Shown piece after piece: positions 28,559 through 37,420 of a DNA stretch of 64,000 nucleotides. The DNA is from Halomonas alkalisoli (GTDB lineage Bacteria; Pseudomonadota; Gammaproteobacteria; Pseudomonadales; Halomonadaceae). The stretch covers positions 174,489 through 238,488 of the forward strand of contig NZ_JAKCMI010000027.1 of assembly GCF_021412585.1 (NCBI RefSeq), written 5' to 3'. The notes under the pieces were generated by a model. The model searched no databases, was not told where the DNA came from, and saw only the letters and a list, made by a program, of their open reading frames with translations. The translations under genes and the position numbers were made by a program. Every line of letters starts with the position of its first letter. Position 1 is the first letter of the stretch.

Positions 28559-31174
28559 ATGCTGACCATGGCTCGATCGTTTCTCACCTCCCTGAGGACC
28601 CTCAAGGGGTTCGTGCTGATGGCCATCCTGTCGGCCTCGCTGGCGGTCTTCCTGGGGGTGACCCTGGTCGTCACGTTGCTTTACGAGGATATCCTGGCCC
28701 GTCAGGCCGAGCAGACCTCCGAGACCCTTGCTCGACAGAGCTTCAATGCCATGCTGCAGGTCATGCGCCAGGGCTGGAGTCGGGAGCAGATGGAAGCCTT
28801 CATCGAGGAGACCCGGAGTGCCCATGAGGGCTCCGGCTATCGCTTCGAATTCTATCGTGGCGACCGGGTCGCGGAGCGTTATGGCGAGGTCGAGCAGCCC
28901 GACATGGATATCGTCATTCTTTCTGCGCTGGCATCGGGCGGCGAGCGAGTGTGGCGGGAGGATGGCACGGTGCGGCGTATCATGCCGCTGATCGCCCGCT
29001 CCGACTGCCTGACCTGTCACCAGAACGCCGCCAGCGGCGACGTACTGGGCATCATCGACATCCAGCACGACATGGCCCCGATCAGTCGTGAGATGCGCCA
29101 GAACTACGTGGCGATGTTCATTGTCGCCTCCCTGTTGATCCTGCTGCTGGCGGTGGCTATCTCGACGCTCTTCGCCGGTCGCATCCGTGGCTCTCTGGAT
29201 ACCTTCCGCTCGCGCCTGGCGGCGGTCAACTCGGTGGAGGACTTCCGCCAGCTAGACATCAGTGATATCGATGTCCACTTCCACGAACTCAACAGTGCCT
29301 ACCAGCACGTCAACGCCCTGGTTGGGCGGCTCAAGGACGTGGCCGTGGACAAGGACATCCTCGAGTTCGAGATTCGCCTACTCAGCAAGTTCATCATCAC
29401 TTCTGAAGTAGTGCGCGACTGGCGCGAGTTCATCAAGGAGCTGCTGTCGGAGATCAATACCATCATGCCGGCCCACACCCTGGTGACGATATTCCAGGTG
29501 GAGGAGGAGGGCTACGAACTGGAGGTCTTCTGGTATCACGAAGTCGTGGCGGAAACCCGCGAGACCTTCGAACGGATTCTCACACAGCTGGTGGAAGCCA
29601 AGCCCCACGGCGTGGGGGCCACGGTGCTCAAAGTGATTCACCATACCGTTCACCCCTGTGGTGAAGGTGTTTCCTTGGCGGCGGAACTCACTGCCGAGGA
29701 CATTCGGCTGCAGACCAAGTCGCTGTTACTGGAGGCACCCAAGATCGGTGGCATCGTGGGTATTGGCGTGCAGTCCGACCTGGCACAGGACCCGATCCGC
29801 CACATCGTCATCGACGGCATCCTGTCGACGCTGCTCAATCTGGTCGGCTCGGTCAAGGCGATCTACAAGTACACTCAGGATCTGGAGTTCTACGCCACCC
29901 GCGACCCGCTTACCCAGCTGCACAATCAGCGCATCTTCAAGGACATGCTGAGCTACGAGGTGGGCCGCTCAACCCGGCATCAGGACCGTTTCAGCCTGTT
30001 GATGCTCGATCTCGACAACTTCAAGCACGTCAACGACCGGCATGGCCATGCTTTCGGCGACCAGTTCTTGCGGGCCGTCGCCGACACGTTGATGGCATCG
30101 GTGCGTCCCGGTGACTTCCTGGCGCGCTACGGCGGCGACGAGTTCACCATCATCTTGCCCGAGACCGAGCAGCAGCAGGCGTATTCCGTGGGGCTACGGA
30201 TCGCCGACAGCCTGACCAGCCAGGTACTGACCGCCCCCGATGGGTCAACAGTGAGGGCCACCACCTCGATCGGCATCGCTACCTATCCGAACCATGCAAG
30301 CAATCCCCATGACCTCTTCCTGATGGCCGACAACATGATGTACAAGGCCAAGCGTAAGGGGAAGAACTGCATCGCCCTGCCGGATAGCGAGGAGGTGGCG
30401 GCTGTCTTCCGCGAGGTGGGGGAGAAGAACCAGATGGTGCTCAGCGCACTGGAAGAGGAGCGCATCGTGCCCTACTTCCAGCCCATTGCCGACGTACGTA
30501 CCGGCGAGGTGAACATCCACGAATTGCTGATGCGGATACAGGTCGGTGACAGTATCGTGCCGGCTGGCGAGTTCATCGATATCGCCGAAAGCATCGGCGT
30601 CATCCACAAGATGGATTATCTGCTGATCGAGAAGGCCTTCGCCCAGATCCATAAGCAGGGATACCAGGGCATGCTGTTCATCAATCTATCGCCCAAGTCA
30701 CTGATCATCGGCGAGTTCATCGGCCATATCCACCAGTTGGCCATCGACTACGATATCTTGCCGGAGCGCATCGTCTTCGAGCTGACCGAGCGCGAGACCG
30801 TCAGCAACCTCAAGCTGCTGGAGAAGTTCGTACTCGACCTGAAACTCGAGGGCTTCAACTTCGCCATCGACGATTTCGGTTCGGGCTACTCCTCGTTCCG
30901 CTACCTCAAGCAGTTCCCCATCGATGTGATCAAGATCGAAGGGGAGTTCATTCGCAATATGCTCAGCGACGAGAAGTACATGGCCTTCGTCAAGAGTATC
31001 GTGACCCTGGCTCAGAGCCTGGGGGTCAGCACCATCGCCGAATTCATCGAAGACGAGGAGGTGCTGGCCGCCGTGGTGGAGCTGGGCATCGACTTCGGCC
31101 AGGGCTATCACCTGGGACGCCCGGCACCGCACTTCGCCAGCGTCAGCCGGCTCCGGGATATGACGCCGAACTGA
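28559..31174 (+). CDS. Membrane GGDEF-EAL protein with periplasmic c-type haem motif
   Basis: The protein has 871 residues. TM1 is at about 18-41. A periplasmic sensor of about 140 residues contains C150-L-T-C153-H154, a canonical covalent haem c site, in a DUF3365/Tll0287-like context. TM2 is at about 184-206, followed by a HAMP-like linker and a GAF-like region. The GGDEF domain (RYGGDEF) has an upstream RxxD inhibitory site (RPGD). The EAL domain keeps ELTERE, IDDFGSGYSSFRYL and IKIEGEFI, but its signature triplet is ELL instead of EAL. It likely senses redox state or a gas through haem and sets cyclic-di-GMP. The ccm operon at 13-20 kb could supply the haem attachment. ATG 28559 has AAGGA upstream; a TTG at 28526 is possible. 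Confidence 0.88.
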   Translation: MLTMARSFLTSLRTLKGFVLMAILSASLAVFLGVTLVVTLLYEDILARQAEQTSETLARQSFNAMLQVMRQGWSREQMEAFIEETRSAHEGSGYRFEFYRGDRVAERYGEVEQPDMDIVILSALASGGERVWREDGTVRRIMPLIARSDCLTCHQNAASGDVLGIIDIQHDMAPISREMRQNYVAMFIVASLLILLLAVAISTLFAGRIRGSLDTFRSRLAAVNSVEDFRQLDISDIDVHFHELNSAYQHVNALVGRLKDVAVDKDILEFEIRLLSKFIITSEVVRDWREFIKELLSEINTIMPAHTLVTIFQVEEEGYELEVFWYHEVVAETRETFERILTQLVEAKPHGVGATVLKVIHHTVHPCGEGVSLAAELTAEDIRLQTKSLLLEAPKIGGIVGIGVQSDLAQDPIRHIVIDGILSTLLNLVGSVKAIYKYTQDLEFYATRDPLTQLHNQRIFKDMLSYEVGRSTRHQDRFSLLMLDLDNFKHVNDRHGHAFGDQFLRAVADTLMASVRPGDFLARYGGDEFTIILPETEQQQAYSVGLRIADSLTSQVLTAPDGSTVRATTSIGIATYPNHASNPHDLFLMADNMMYKAKRKGKNCIALPDSEEVAAVFREVGEKNQMVLSALEEERIVPYFQPIADVRTGEVNIHELLMRIQVGDSIVPAGEFIDIAESIGVIHKMDYLLIEKAFAQIHKQGYQGMLFINLSPKSLIIGEFIGHIHQLAIDYDILPERIVFELTERETVSNLKLLEKFVLDLKLEGFNFAIDDFGSGYSSFRYLKQFPIDVIKIEGEFIRNMLSDEKYMAFVKSIVTLAQSLGVSTIAEFIEDEEVLAAVVELGIDFGQGYHLGRPAPHFASVSRLRDMTPN

Positions 31175-31201
31175 GCCGTGGTCTCGTAGCCTGCAGCTCT
31201 G

Positions 31202-33214
31202 TCACGGCGCCAGCTTGCCCTGGATAAGGTCGCGGATGACGCGGCGACCCGGATGCAGGTGATCCACCAGCGGCCATTCCAGCGGCAGCGGCTCGTCGCA
31301 GATCCGCGAGGCGATCAGCTCGGCACACAGCGGCGCGCTGGCCAGGCCGCGGGAGCCGTGGGCGGCGCTGATCCACAGCCCCTGGTGGTGGCGCCCGGGA
31401 GTGTCCGGCACCCGAGTGGCATCCTTGGCCAGGGTGGCGTAGTCCTCGCGCCAGGCGGCGGCATCGGGCACCGGGCCGCAGTAGGGCGACTTGTCGGGGC
31501 TTGCCGCCCGCACGCCCACGCGGCCGGTGAGCCGCTCGGGCGACAGGTCGGCACCGGCCTCGCGTAGCGCCGCCACGAAGTGGGGCAGGCCCCGCTCCAG
31601 CTCCGCCAGGTTGGCGGCGTGGTCGGCCTCGCGCTCTGCCGGGTCGGTATCGCCGGGCCCGAAGGTGGCGCCGAAGTTGAGCACCCCATCCGCCGCCGGT
31701 GGCACATAGCCGCCGGCGCACACCACGCGGCCCAGCGCAGGGGCCCCTTCGGGCAGCGCCAGCTGGCTGACCTGGCCGCGTACCGGCTGCAGCGGCAGCG
31801 CCGATGACTGGTCGAACCTGGCAGCCTCGCTGGCGGTGGCGACCACCACCTGGTCGGCCTCGATGCGCTCGCCGCCGGCCAGGGTCAGCGTCCAGCCCGC
31901 CTCATCCCCCACCAGCTCCGTAACCTCGCCGCGGCGAAAGCCGATGCCGGGCGTCCTGGCCAGCTTCACACACAGTTCCAGCGGCTTGACCCAGGCGGCA
32001 CCGGGGTAGTCCAGCGCAGGTGTGTCGATCCTGATGCCTGCGGCGGTGCTGGCCGCCTCGGCATCGAGCCCGCGCACCACGCTCTCCGGCAAGGGGTGGT
32101 TGTCCAGGAAGCGTGCCTGGCGCGCCTGCTCCTTCTCGCTCAGGGCCAGCTGCAGCACGCCACTGGGCTGCCACAGCGCCTGCTGCGGGTCGAGATTGGC
32201 CAGCCAGCGCCGGCTGTGGAGCAGGCCGGCCAGGTAAGTACGACTCTGCAGGTTGGTCTCCACGGCGAGCTTGACGTAGAGCGCCCCCTGCAGGTGAGTG
32301 GTGCCCAGCTCGGCCCGGTCGAAGCGGTCGATCAGCGTGACCGCGATGCCACGCCGAGCCAGGGCGGCGGCGGTACTGGCGCCGGCGATACCGGCACCGA
32401 TCACCGCCACGTGGCGCGTCGGGCGTGGCGGCGGGGGAGTGAACCAGGGGGCAGGCTCCCGGCGGGTGTCGACGGGCGGCGAGGCGATCTCGCCGGCCAG
32501 CATTTCCCGCTTGCGCCCGATGCCCGGCACCTTGCGCCAGGCGAAGCCGACCTCGGCCAGCCCGCGCTTGACGACACCGGCACAGGTGAAGGTGGCGAAG
32601 GTCGCCCCGGGCCGGGAGCGTGCCGCCATGGCGGCGAACAGCTCGGGGCGCCACATCTCGGGGTTCTTCGACGGGGCGAAGCCGTCCAGGAACCAGGCGT
32701 CTATCCGGCCCTCGAGAAGCGCCAGGCGCTCGGCAGCGTCACCGAAGTGCAGGTCCAGCGTGACCCGCTCGTCGAGCCATAGCCGATGTACACCGGCCAC
32801 CGGCTCGGGCCATTGGCGAATCAAGCGCTCGGTGCGTCCGGCCAGGTCCGGCCAGGCGGCCAGCGCCCGTCCCAGTTCGTCACGGCTCAGCGGGTAGCGC
32901 TCGGTGGACACCAGGTGCAGCCGTGCTTCGGCCGGGGCGTGGGCATCGAAGCAGGCCCAGGCGCAGAGCATGTTGAGTCCGGTACCGAAGCCCGTCTCGC
33001 CGATGACGAAGGGCCTGCCGGCGGGCCAGCCGGCGAAGCGGCGGGGCAGGTCGTTGCCGGCGAGGAAGACGTGCTCGGTTTCCGCACGGCCGTCGTGGCG
33101 GGAAAAATAGACGTCGCCAAACCGGGTCGACAGCGGGCCGGCTTCGCCGTCCTCGTTGGTCGCCCAGTCGAGGTGGGCGGTCTCGAGACCGGCAAGAGGG
33201 GGAAGGGTAGACAC
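31202..33214 (-). CDS. mnmC: Bifunctional tRNA modification enzyme MnmC
   Basis: This 670-residue protein is the size of the Escherichia coli enzyme. Its N-terminal DUF752 methyltransferase domain has the SAM motif GETGFGTGLNML. Its C-terminal FAD-dependent oxidase domain has the dinucleotide motif VAVIGAGIAGASTAAALARRG. It converts cmnm5s2U34 to mnm5s2U34 in certain tRNAs. The GTG start at 33214 has AGGAG 5 bases upstream, so the in-frame extension to 33271 is rejected. It is convergent with the GGDEF-EAL gene, only 27 bp apart. Confidence 0.95.
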   Translation of the reverse strand: MSTLPPLAGLETAHLDWATNEDGEAGPLSTRFGDVYFSRHDGRAETEHVFLAGNDLPRRFAGWPAGRPFVIGETGFGTGLNMLCAWACFDAHAPAEARLHLVSTERYPLSRDELGRALAAWPDLAGRTERLIRQWPEPVAGVHRLWLDERVTLDLHFGDAAERLALLEGRIDAWFLDGFAPSKNPEMWRPELFAAMAARSRPGATFATFTCAGVVKRGLAEVGFAWRKVPGIGRKREMLAGEIASPPVDTRREPAPWFTPPPPRPTRHVAVIGAGIAGASTAAALARRGIAVTLIDRFDRAELGTTHLQGALYVKLAVETNLQSRTYLAGLLHSRRWLANLDPQQALWQPSGVLQLALSEKEQARQARFLDNHPLPESVVRGLDAEAASTAAGIRIDTPALDYPGAAWVKPLELCVKLARTPGIGFRRGEVTELVGDEAGWTLTLAGGERIEADQVVVATASEAARFDQSSALPLQPVRGQVSQLALPEGAPALGRVVCAGGYVPPAADGVLNFGATFGPGDTDPAEREADHAANLAELERGLPHFVAALREAGADLSPERLTGRVGVRAASPDKSPYCGPVPDAAAWREDYATLAKDATRVPDTPGRHHQGLWISAAHGSRGLASAPLCAELIASRICDEPLPLEWPLVDHLHPGRRVIRDLIQGKLAP

Positions 33215-33342
33215 GGCATCTCCTGACAGAAACAAGCGGGCAGCGCGCCAGGCCTGGCCCGCGCTGCTCAATATGTGATCGATTTCATTTCAGCGGGCTG
33301 CCATGGGGGATAGCGGCAGGCATCCGCGGCGTTTCAACAGTG

Positions 33343-33392
33343 TTATCCACAGGAGCTGTGGGTAATGCGCTGTGGGTAAGCGCTGTGGATAG
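33343..33392. promoter_or_regulatory. Cluster of four DnaA boxes
   Basis: Four 9-mers lie within 50 bp. TTATCCACA is at 33343-33351 on plus (perfect consensus). TTACCCACA is on minus at 33357-33365 and again at 33371-33379. CTATCCACA is on minus at 33384-33392. The first two form an inverted pair (TTATCCACAG-GAG-CTGTGGGTAA). It lies between the mnmC start and the 3' end of the YciI gene. It may be a DnaA-regulatory locus of the DARS/datA kind or a DnaA-controlled promoter. Confidence 0.7.
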
Positions 33393-33440
33393 CACCGCCT
33401 CTGTACGTCAGGAGACGCTCATGTCGTTATTGGATGCGGG

Positions 33441-33740
33441 TCAGGGCAGCACTTTCTTGAACGGCTTGACGGTCACCTTGGCGTAGACGCCGGCGATCAT
33501 GTAGGGGTCGGCGTCGGCCCAGGCCTTGGCCGTCTCGAGGCTGTCGAATTCGGCCACCACCAGGCTGCCGGTAAAACCGGCTTCGCCGGGGTCTTCGGCG
33601 TCTACGGCAGGGTGGGGGCCGACCAGCACCAGGCGACCTTCGTCCCGCAGCTTCTCCAGGCGTGCCAGGTGATCCGGGCGGGCGGCCAGCCGGCGTTCCA
33701 GGCTGTTCTTGACGTCTTCACTGATGATTGCGTAGAGCAT
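33441..33740 (-). CDS. YciI-family protein
   Basis: This 99-residue protein of the YciI family (dimeric alpha/beta barrel) starts [17 protein letters not shown]. It has [25 protein letters not shown] with the conserved histidine, and the final [16 protein letters not shown]...VKPFKKVLP segment, which is typical. Biochemical function is unsettled; the conserved His-Asp pair suggests an enzyme. GAGGAA about 10 bases before the ATG supports the start. The neighbouring trpH and yciO genes run in the opposite direction. Confidence 0.88.
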   Translation of the reverse strand: MLYAIISEDVKNSLERRLAARPDHLARLEKLRDEGRLVLVGPHPAVDAEDPGEAGFTGSLVVAEFDSLETAKAWADADPYMIAGVYAKVTVKPFKKVLP

Positions 33741-33865
33741 CGCCGTGTTTCCTCGGTCATGCGCGGCGTGAGCCGCAGGTCTCCAACGGGGTGCTGACGT
33801 TGACCGGCTATCGTCGGGCGCGCACCATGGGGACCATTATTCTGACAAAGTCGCCCCTCTGCGTC

Positions 33866-34810
33866 ATGCCCATGCTTCCATTACCTGCCAGTTTCTCGGG
33901 CGACCCCACGCCACTCGGGGTCGACCTTCATATGCATTCCACCGCATCCGATGGCGCCCTGGCGCCCGCCGACGTGGTCGCCCTGTGCGCCGAGCGCGGC
34001 GTTCGGCTGATGGCGCTCACCGATCATGACAGCATGGCCGGCATCGCCGAGGCCCAGGCGACGGCCGGCCGGCTGGCCGTTCGCCTGCTGCCGGGCACCG
34101 AACTCTCGACCCTATGGTCCGGCATCGGCATTCATGTGGTGGGCCTGCTGCCTCGGGGCGCCAGCGGTGCCCTGGCCGAGGGGCTGTTGGCACAGGCCGA
34201 AGCCCGGGAGAGCCGGGCCGTGGTGATCGGTCAGCGGCTCGAGAAGATCGGCCTGCCCAACGCCCTGGCCCGCGCCCGGGAGCTGGCCGGGCCGCACCGG
34301 CCGCTGGGGCGGCCCGATTTCGCTCGCGCACTGGTGGCGGCGGGCGTGGTGCCGGACATGGCGACCGCCTTCAAGAAACACCTGGGCAGTGGCAAGGCCG
34401 GCGACGTCAAGGCGCACTGGCCCGCCCTGGCCGAGGTCGTGGGCTGGATTCTCGAATCCGGCGGTGTCGCGGTGCTGGCGCATCCGCTGCGCCACGGGCT
34501 GACCCGCCGCAAGCGGGGGCTGTTGCTGGACGCCTTCGCCGAGGCCGGCGGCCAGGCGGCGGAGCTGGTCAGCGGCTTCCAGAACGCCGACGTGACCCGC
34601 GACCTGGCCCGGCAGCTCGCCGACCGTGGGCTCTTCGCCTCGGTGGGCAGCGACTTCCACTTCCCCGGCGGCCACCTGGCGCCGGGCAGCATGAGCCCGG
34701 TACCGCGTACCGCGGTGGCGCCGGTATGGACCCACCCCCGGATCGCGGCCTTCATCGAGGCTTCCCTTGGCGACGACGTCCCGCCCGGCGGCAGCATTGC
34801 CGCGCCGTGA
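33866..34810 (+). CDS. trpH: PHP-domain phosphoesterase, RNase AM / TrpH family
   Basis: A PHP domain with the four usual metal motifs makes up most of this 314-residue protein: DLHMHSTASDG near residue 26, LTDHDS near 54, GTELS near 82 and the late GSDFHFPGGH. TrpH/RNase AM is a 5'-3' exonuclease that trims 5' ends of rRNA and small RNAs and degrades 3',5'-bisphosphonucleotides. The start is uncertain: ATGs at 33827, 33866 and 33872 are all in frame and none has a clear ribosome site. The downstream yciO neighbour is the same as in Escherichia coli. Confidence 0.88.
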   Translation: MPMLPLPASFSGDPTPLGVDLHMHSTASDGALAPADVVALCAERGVRLMALTDHDSMAGIAEAQATAGRLAVRLLPGTELSTLWSGIGIHVVGLLPRGASGALAEGLLAQAEARESRAVVIGQRLEKIGLPNALARARELAGPHRPLGRPDFARALVAAGVVPDMATAFKKHLGSGKAGDVKAHWPALAEVVGWILESGGVAVLAHPLRHGLTRRKRGLLLDAFAEAGGQAAELVSGFQNADVTRDLARQLADRGLFASVGSDFHFPGGHLAPGSMSPVPRTAVAPVWTHPRIAAFIEASLGDDVPPGGSIAAP

Positions 34811-34911
34811 AGTCGTGTCGTGAAGTCGCGCAGGGCCCGGTCGCAGGATAAACTGGCGGTTTGAACGATCGGGGGAAGCCCGCATTGAACGCAGACCAAC
34901 AGGGAGTGACC

Positions 34912-35535
34912 ATGAGCCAGTATTTCCAGCTGCACCCGGAGAACCCCCAGAAGCGTCTGATCGACCAGGCCATTCAGATCATTCGCGATGGCGGTGTCGT
35001 GGCCTATCCCACCGACTCCGGCTACGCCCTGGGCTGCCACCTGGGCGACAAGAAGGCCGTCGAGCGGATCAAGCGACTGCGTTCGCTGGACGACAAGCAC
35101 AACTTCACCCTGGTGTGCTCCGACCTTTCCGAGATTGGTACCTACGCCAAGGTGGATAACGCCGTCTTCCGCCTGCTCAAGGCGCACACGCCCGGGGCCT
35201 ATACCTTCATTCTCAACGCCACCAACGAAGTGCCGCGACTGCTGCTGCATCCCAAGCGGCGCTCCATCGGCGTACGTGTGCCGGACCATCGCATCACCCA
35301 TGCGCTGCTCGACGCCCTGGGCGAGCCGCTGATGAGCGTGACCTTGATCCCGGTAGGCGAGGCGCTGCCGATGACCGATCCCGAAGAGATCCGGGACCGC
35401 TTCGGTAATCAGCTCGACCTGATCATCGATGGCGGCGCCTGCCAGCTGGAGGCCACCAGCGTCGTCGACCTGCGCGAGCTGCCGCCGACCATCGTGCGCG
35501 AGGGCCGTGGCGACCTGGAGCCGTTCAGGGTGTGA
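34912..35535 (+). CDS. yciO: YciO, Sua5/YrdC/YciO-family protein
   Basis: This 207-residue protein matches Escherichia coli YciO closely from its start, MSQYFQLHPENPQKRLI. It includes YPTDSGYALGC, the HNFTLVCSDLSE nucleotide-site region, TPGAYTFIL and IDGGA. It is the YrdC-domain paralogue of threonylcarbamoyl-AMP synthase; its own role is less certain. AGGGAG 7 bases before the ATG supports the start. It probably shares a transcript with trpH. Confidence 0.92.
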   Translation: MSQYFQLHPENPQKRLIDQAIQIIRDGGVVAYPTDSGYALGCHLGDKKAVERIKRLRSLDDKHNFTLVCSDLSEIGTYAKVDNAVFRLLKAHTPGAYTFILNATNEVPRLLLHPKRRSIGVRVPDHRITHALLDALGEPLMSVTLIPVGEALPMTDPEEIRDRFGNQLDLIIDGGACQLEATSVVDLRELPPTIVREGRGDLEPFRV

Positions 35536-35547
35536 CGGGCGGCGGAA

Positions 35548-36429
35548 TCAGGTTCGCCGCTCGCCATCCGTCTCTGGCGCATTGGGGTCCTGCGTTTCTT
35601 CATCCAGCCAGGTGCCGCATTTCAGGCAATACCGGGCGCGTTTCTCGTGGCGGTCGTAGCCGCAGCCGGGGCAGGCCTGCTCGGAGTAGCGGTCCTCGCG
35701 TAACGAGCGGATCACCTGGGCCGAGAACACCCCGGTGGGTACGGCGATGATTGAATAGCCGGTGAGCATCAGTATGACCGTGATGGCCTGGCCTAGCGGC
35801 GTGGCAGGCACGATATCGCCGTAGCCCACCGTGGTCAGGCTGACGATGGCCCAGTAGATGGCGGTAGGAATGCTGGTGAACCCCGCCTCGGCGGACTCGA
35901 TCACATACATCACCGAGGCGAAGATGGTGACCAGCATGAAGATGCTGAACAGGAACAGGAAGATCGGACGCGTGCTGCGCTTCAGGGCATCCAGCAGCAG
36001 CTGCGCTTCACCGACGAACTGCATCAGCCTCAGCACGCGAAAGATGCGCAATATCCGCAGCAGGCGCACCACCACCAGGGTCTGGGTGCCGGGGACCAGC
36101 AGCAGCAGCCAGGTGGGCAGCACGGCGATGACGTCGACGACACCATAGAAGCTCCTCAGGTAGCGCAGCGGTTTGTCGAGAATATAGATGCGTATGAGGA
36201 GTTCGACGGTGAAGGCGATGGTGAAGCCCCACTCCAGCCAGTAGAAGAGGTCGCCATAGGCGGCGTGCCAGCCCTCCACGCTATCCAGCATCACGACCAG
36301 TACGCTGGCCAGGATCACTGCCATCAGGGCGATATCGAAGCCCTTGGCCAGCGGGGTGTCCGACTCGAAGATGATCTGGAACAGGCGGGTGCGCAGGCCG
36401 CCGCCGGCGGGCTGGAGAGGTTCGTTCAC
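35548..36429 (-). CDS. Voltage-gated-type potassium channel with C-terminal zinc ribbon
   Basis: This 293-residue membrane protein has six transmembrane segments. S4 carries spaced arginines (VVRLLRILRIFRVLRL). The pore helix and potassium selectivity filter are TTVGYGD. After S6 there is a short soluble tail with two Cys pairs (CPGCG and CLKCG, 12 residues apart), a zinc-ribbon-like end not found in classical Kch. The start is GTG at 36429, which overlaps the TGA of the CYTH gene upstream (GTGA). The convergent yciO gene ends 12 bp away. Confidence 0.88.
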   Translation of the reverse strand: MNEPLQPAGGGLRTRLFQIIFESDTPLAKGFDIALMAVILASVLVVMLDSVEGWHAAYGDLFYWLEWGFTIAFTVELLIRIYILDKPLRYLRSFYGVVDVIAVLPTWLLLLVPGTQTLVVVRLLRILRIFRVLRLMQFVGEAQLLLDALKRSTRPIFLFLFSIFMLVTIFASVMYVIESAEAGFTSIPTAIYWAIVSLTTVGYGDIVPATPLGQAITVILMLTGYSIIAVPTGVFSAQVIRSLREDRYSEQACPGCGYDRHEKRARYCLKCGTWLDEETQDPNAPETDGERRT

Positions 36430-37307
36430 GGTGAGGCTCCTTCGGTGCTATCGAGTCGACGAGCAAGGCGCAGGGCGGCCTGGCCGAAGGCAGGGGTCAG
36501 CCAGCCGGGGCCGGCCAGGGCCGCGGCGAGTTCGGCGGCGTCGCCCTTGGCGGTGTCATCGGCGGCCAGCCGCTGCATGGCCTCGGCGGCTATCGGGCGC
36601 CAGGCGTCATCCCGGGTGTCGGCCAGGGCGTCCAGCGCCATGATGGCACGGTGCAGGCAGCCGGTGGGTGTGTCGCCCTCGGGTAGCGTCCATTGACCAC
36701 TCAGCAGGGCGCCGCCACGGGCGGCCTTGCTGGCATCGGCGGGGCGCAGCGGGATCGTCTCGGCCAAGGCCAGCGCCAGGTCCCATAGTGCCGCGGGGTC
36801 GCCCGTCTTGAGCTCCAGTTCCAGCTCGCGGATCGGCACGACACGGCCGGCAGCGCGAATCTCGCCCTGGTCGAGTGCCACCTCGATGGTGGCCCCGGCG
36901 TGGTCGAGCAGCCAGAGCCGGCGCTCGAAGTCCGTGGTGAAGCGCGCCTCCAGTCGCTCGAGCACGTCGGTGCCGAGCTCGGCCATGGGCGGCAGGGCGG
37001 CGAGTCCTTGCCGGTCCAGCGCTCCCTCATTCAGCGCGCCCCCTGCCACCGGCCACTCCCATTCGCCGCGCCGGCTCAGGCCGCCGCCGACTTCGCCGCT
37101 TGTCTTCAGGGTCTGTACCCAGGCGTCGTCGCATCGGCGCAGCCGCAGGGCCATCCTGGCGGCTTCGAGCTCACCCCGGGGCGTGTCGAAGTAGGTATTG
37201 GCGAGCCGCTGCGTCGCTTCCGGCTGGCCTTGCAGCAGCGGGTGGCGGCAGAGTCGTTCGGGACCGTCCCGGCCCAGTGCCAGCTTCATTTCGACCTCTT
37301 GGCTCAT
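36426..37307 (-). CDS. CYTH-domain protein, inorganic triphosphatase-like
   Basis: This protein has 293 residues. An N-terminal CYTH tunnel domain has the EVEMK (ExExK) signature at residues 4-8, then paired basic and acidic strands (MALRLRR, ELELELKTGD). About 90 C-terminal residues look like a shortened, degenerate CHAD-type helical region. It resembles YgiF inorganic triphosphatase, which has about 430 residues with a full CHAD domain. ATG 37307 has AAGGAG 8 bases upstream and is preferred to a GTG at 37316. It is translationally coupled to the potassium channel gene. Confidence 0.82.
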   Translation of the reverse strand: MSQEVEMKLALGRDGPERLCRHPLLQGQPEATQRLANTYFDTPRGELEAARMALRLRRCDDAWVQTLKTSGEVGGGLSRRGEWEWPVAGGALNEGALDRQGLAALPPMAELGTDVLERLEARFTTDFERRLWLLDHAGATIEVALDQGEIRAAGRVVPIRELELELKTGDPAALWDLALALAETIPLRPADASKAARGGALLSGQWTLPEGDTPTGCLHRAIMALDALADTRDDAWRPIAAEAMQRLAADDTAKGDAAELAAALAGPGWLTPAFGQAALRLARRLDSTEGASP

Positions 37308-37420
37308 GTCGCACACTCCTTGTTCACGCCGTCGTCGGGTGGCTGGTGTAATTTTTTCATGACGTAACAGCTTGCCAGTCTTTATACTGGCGCCGCCATT
37401 TCACAAGCGCATGATACGCC

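Noticed and set aside
33728..33865. Extended N-terminus of the PHP protein from an upstream start at 33728.
   Set aside because: The extra residues overlap the promoter side of the divergent yciI-type gene, have no family resemblance and no ribosome site.
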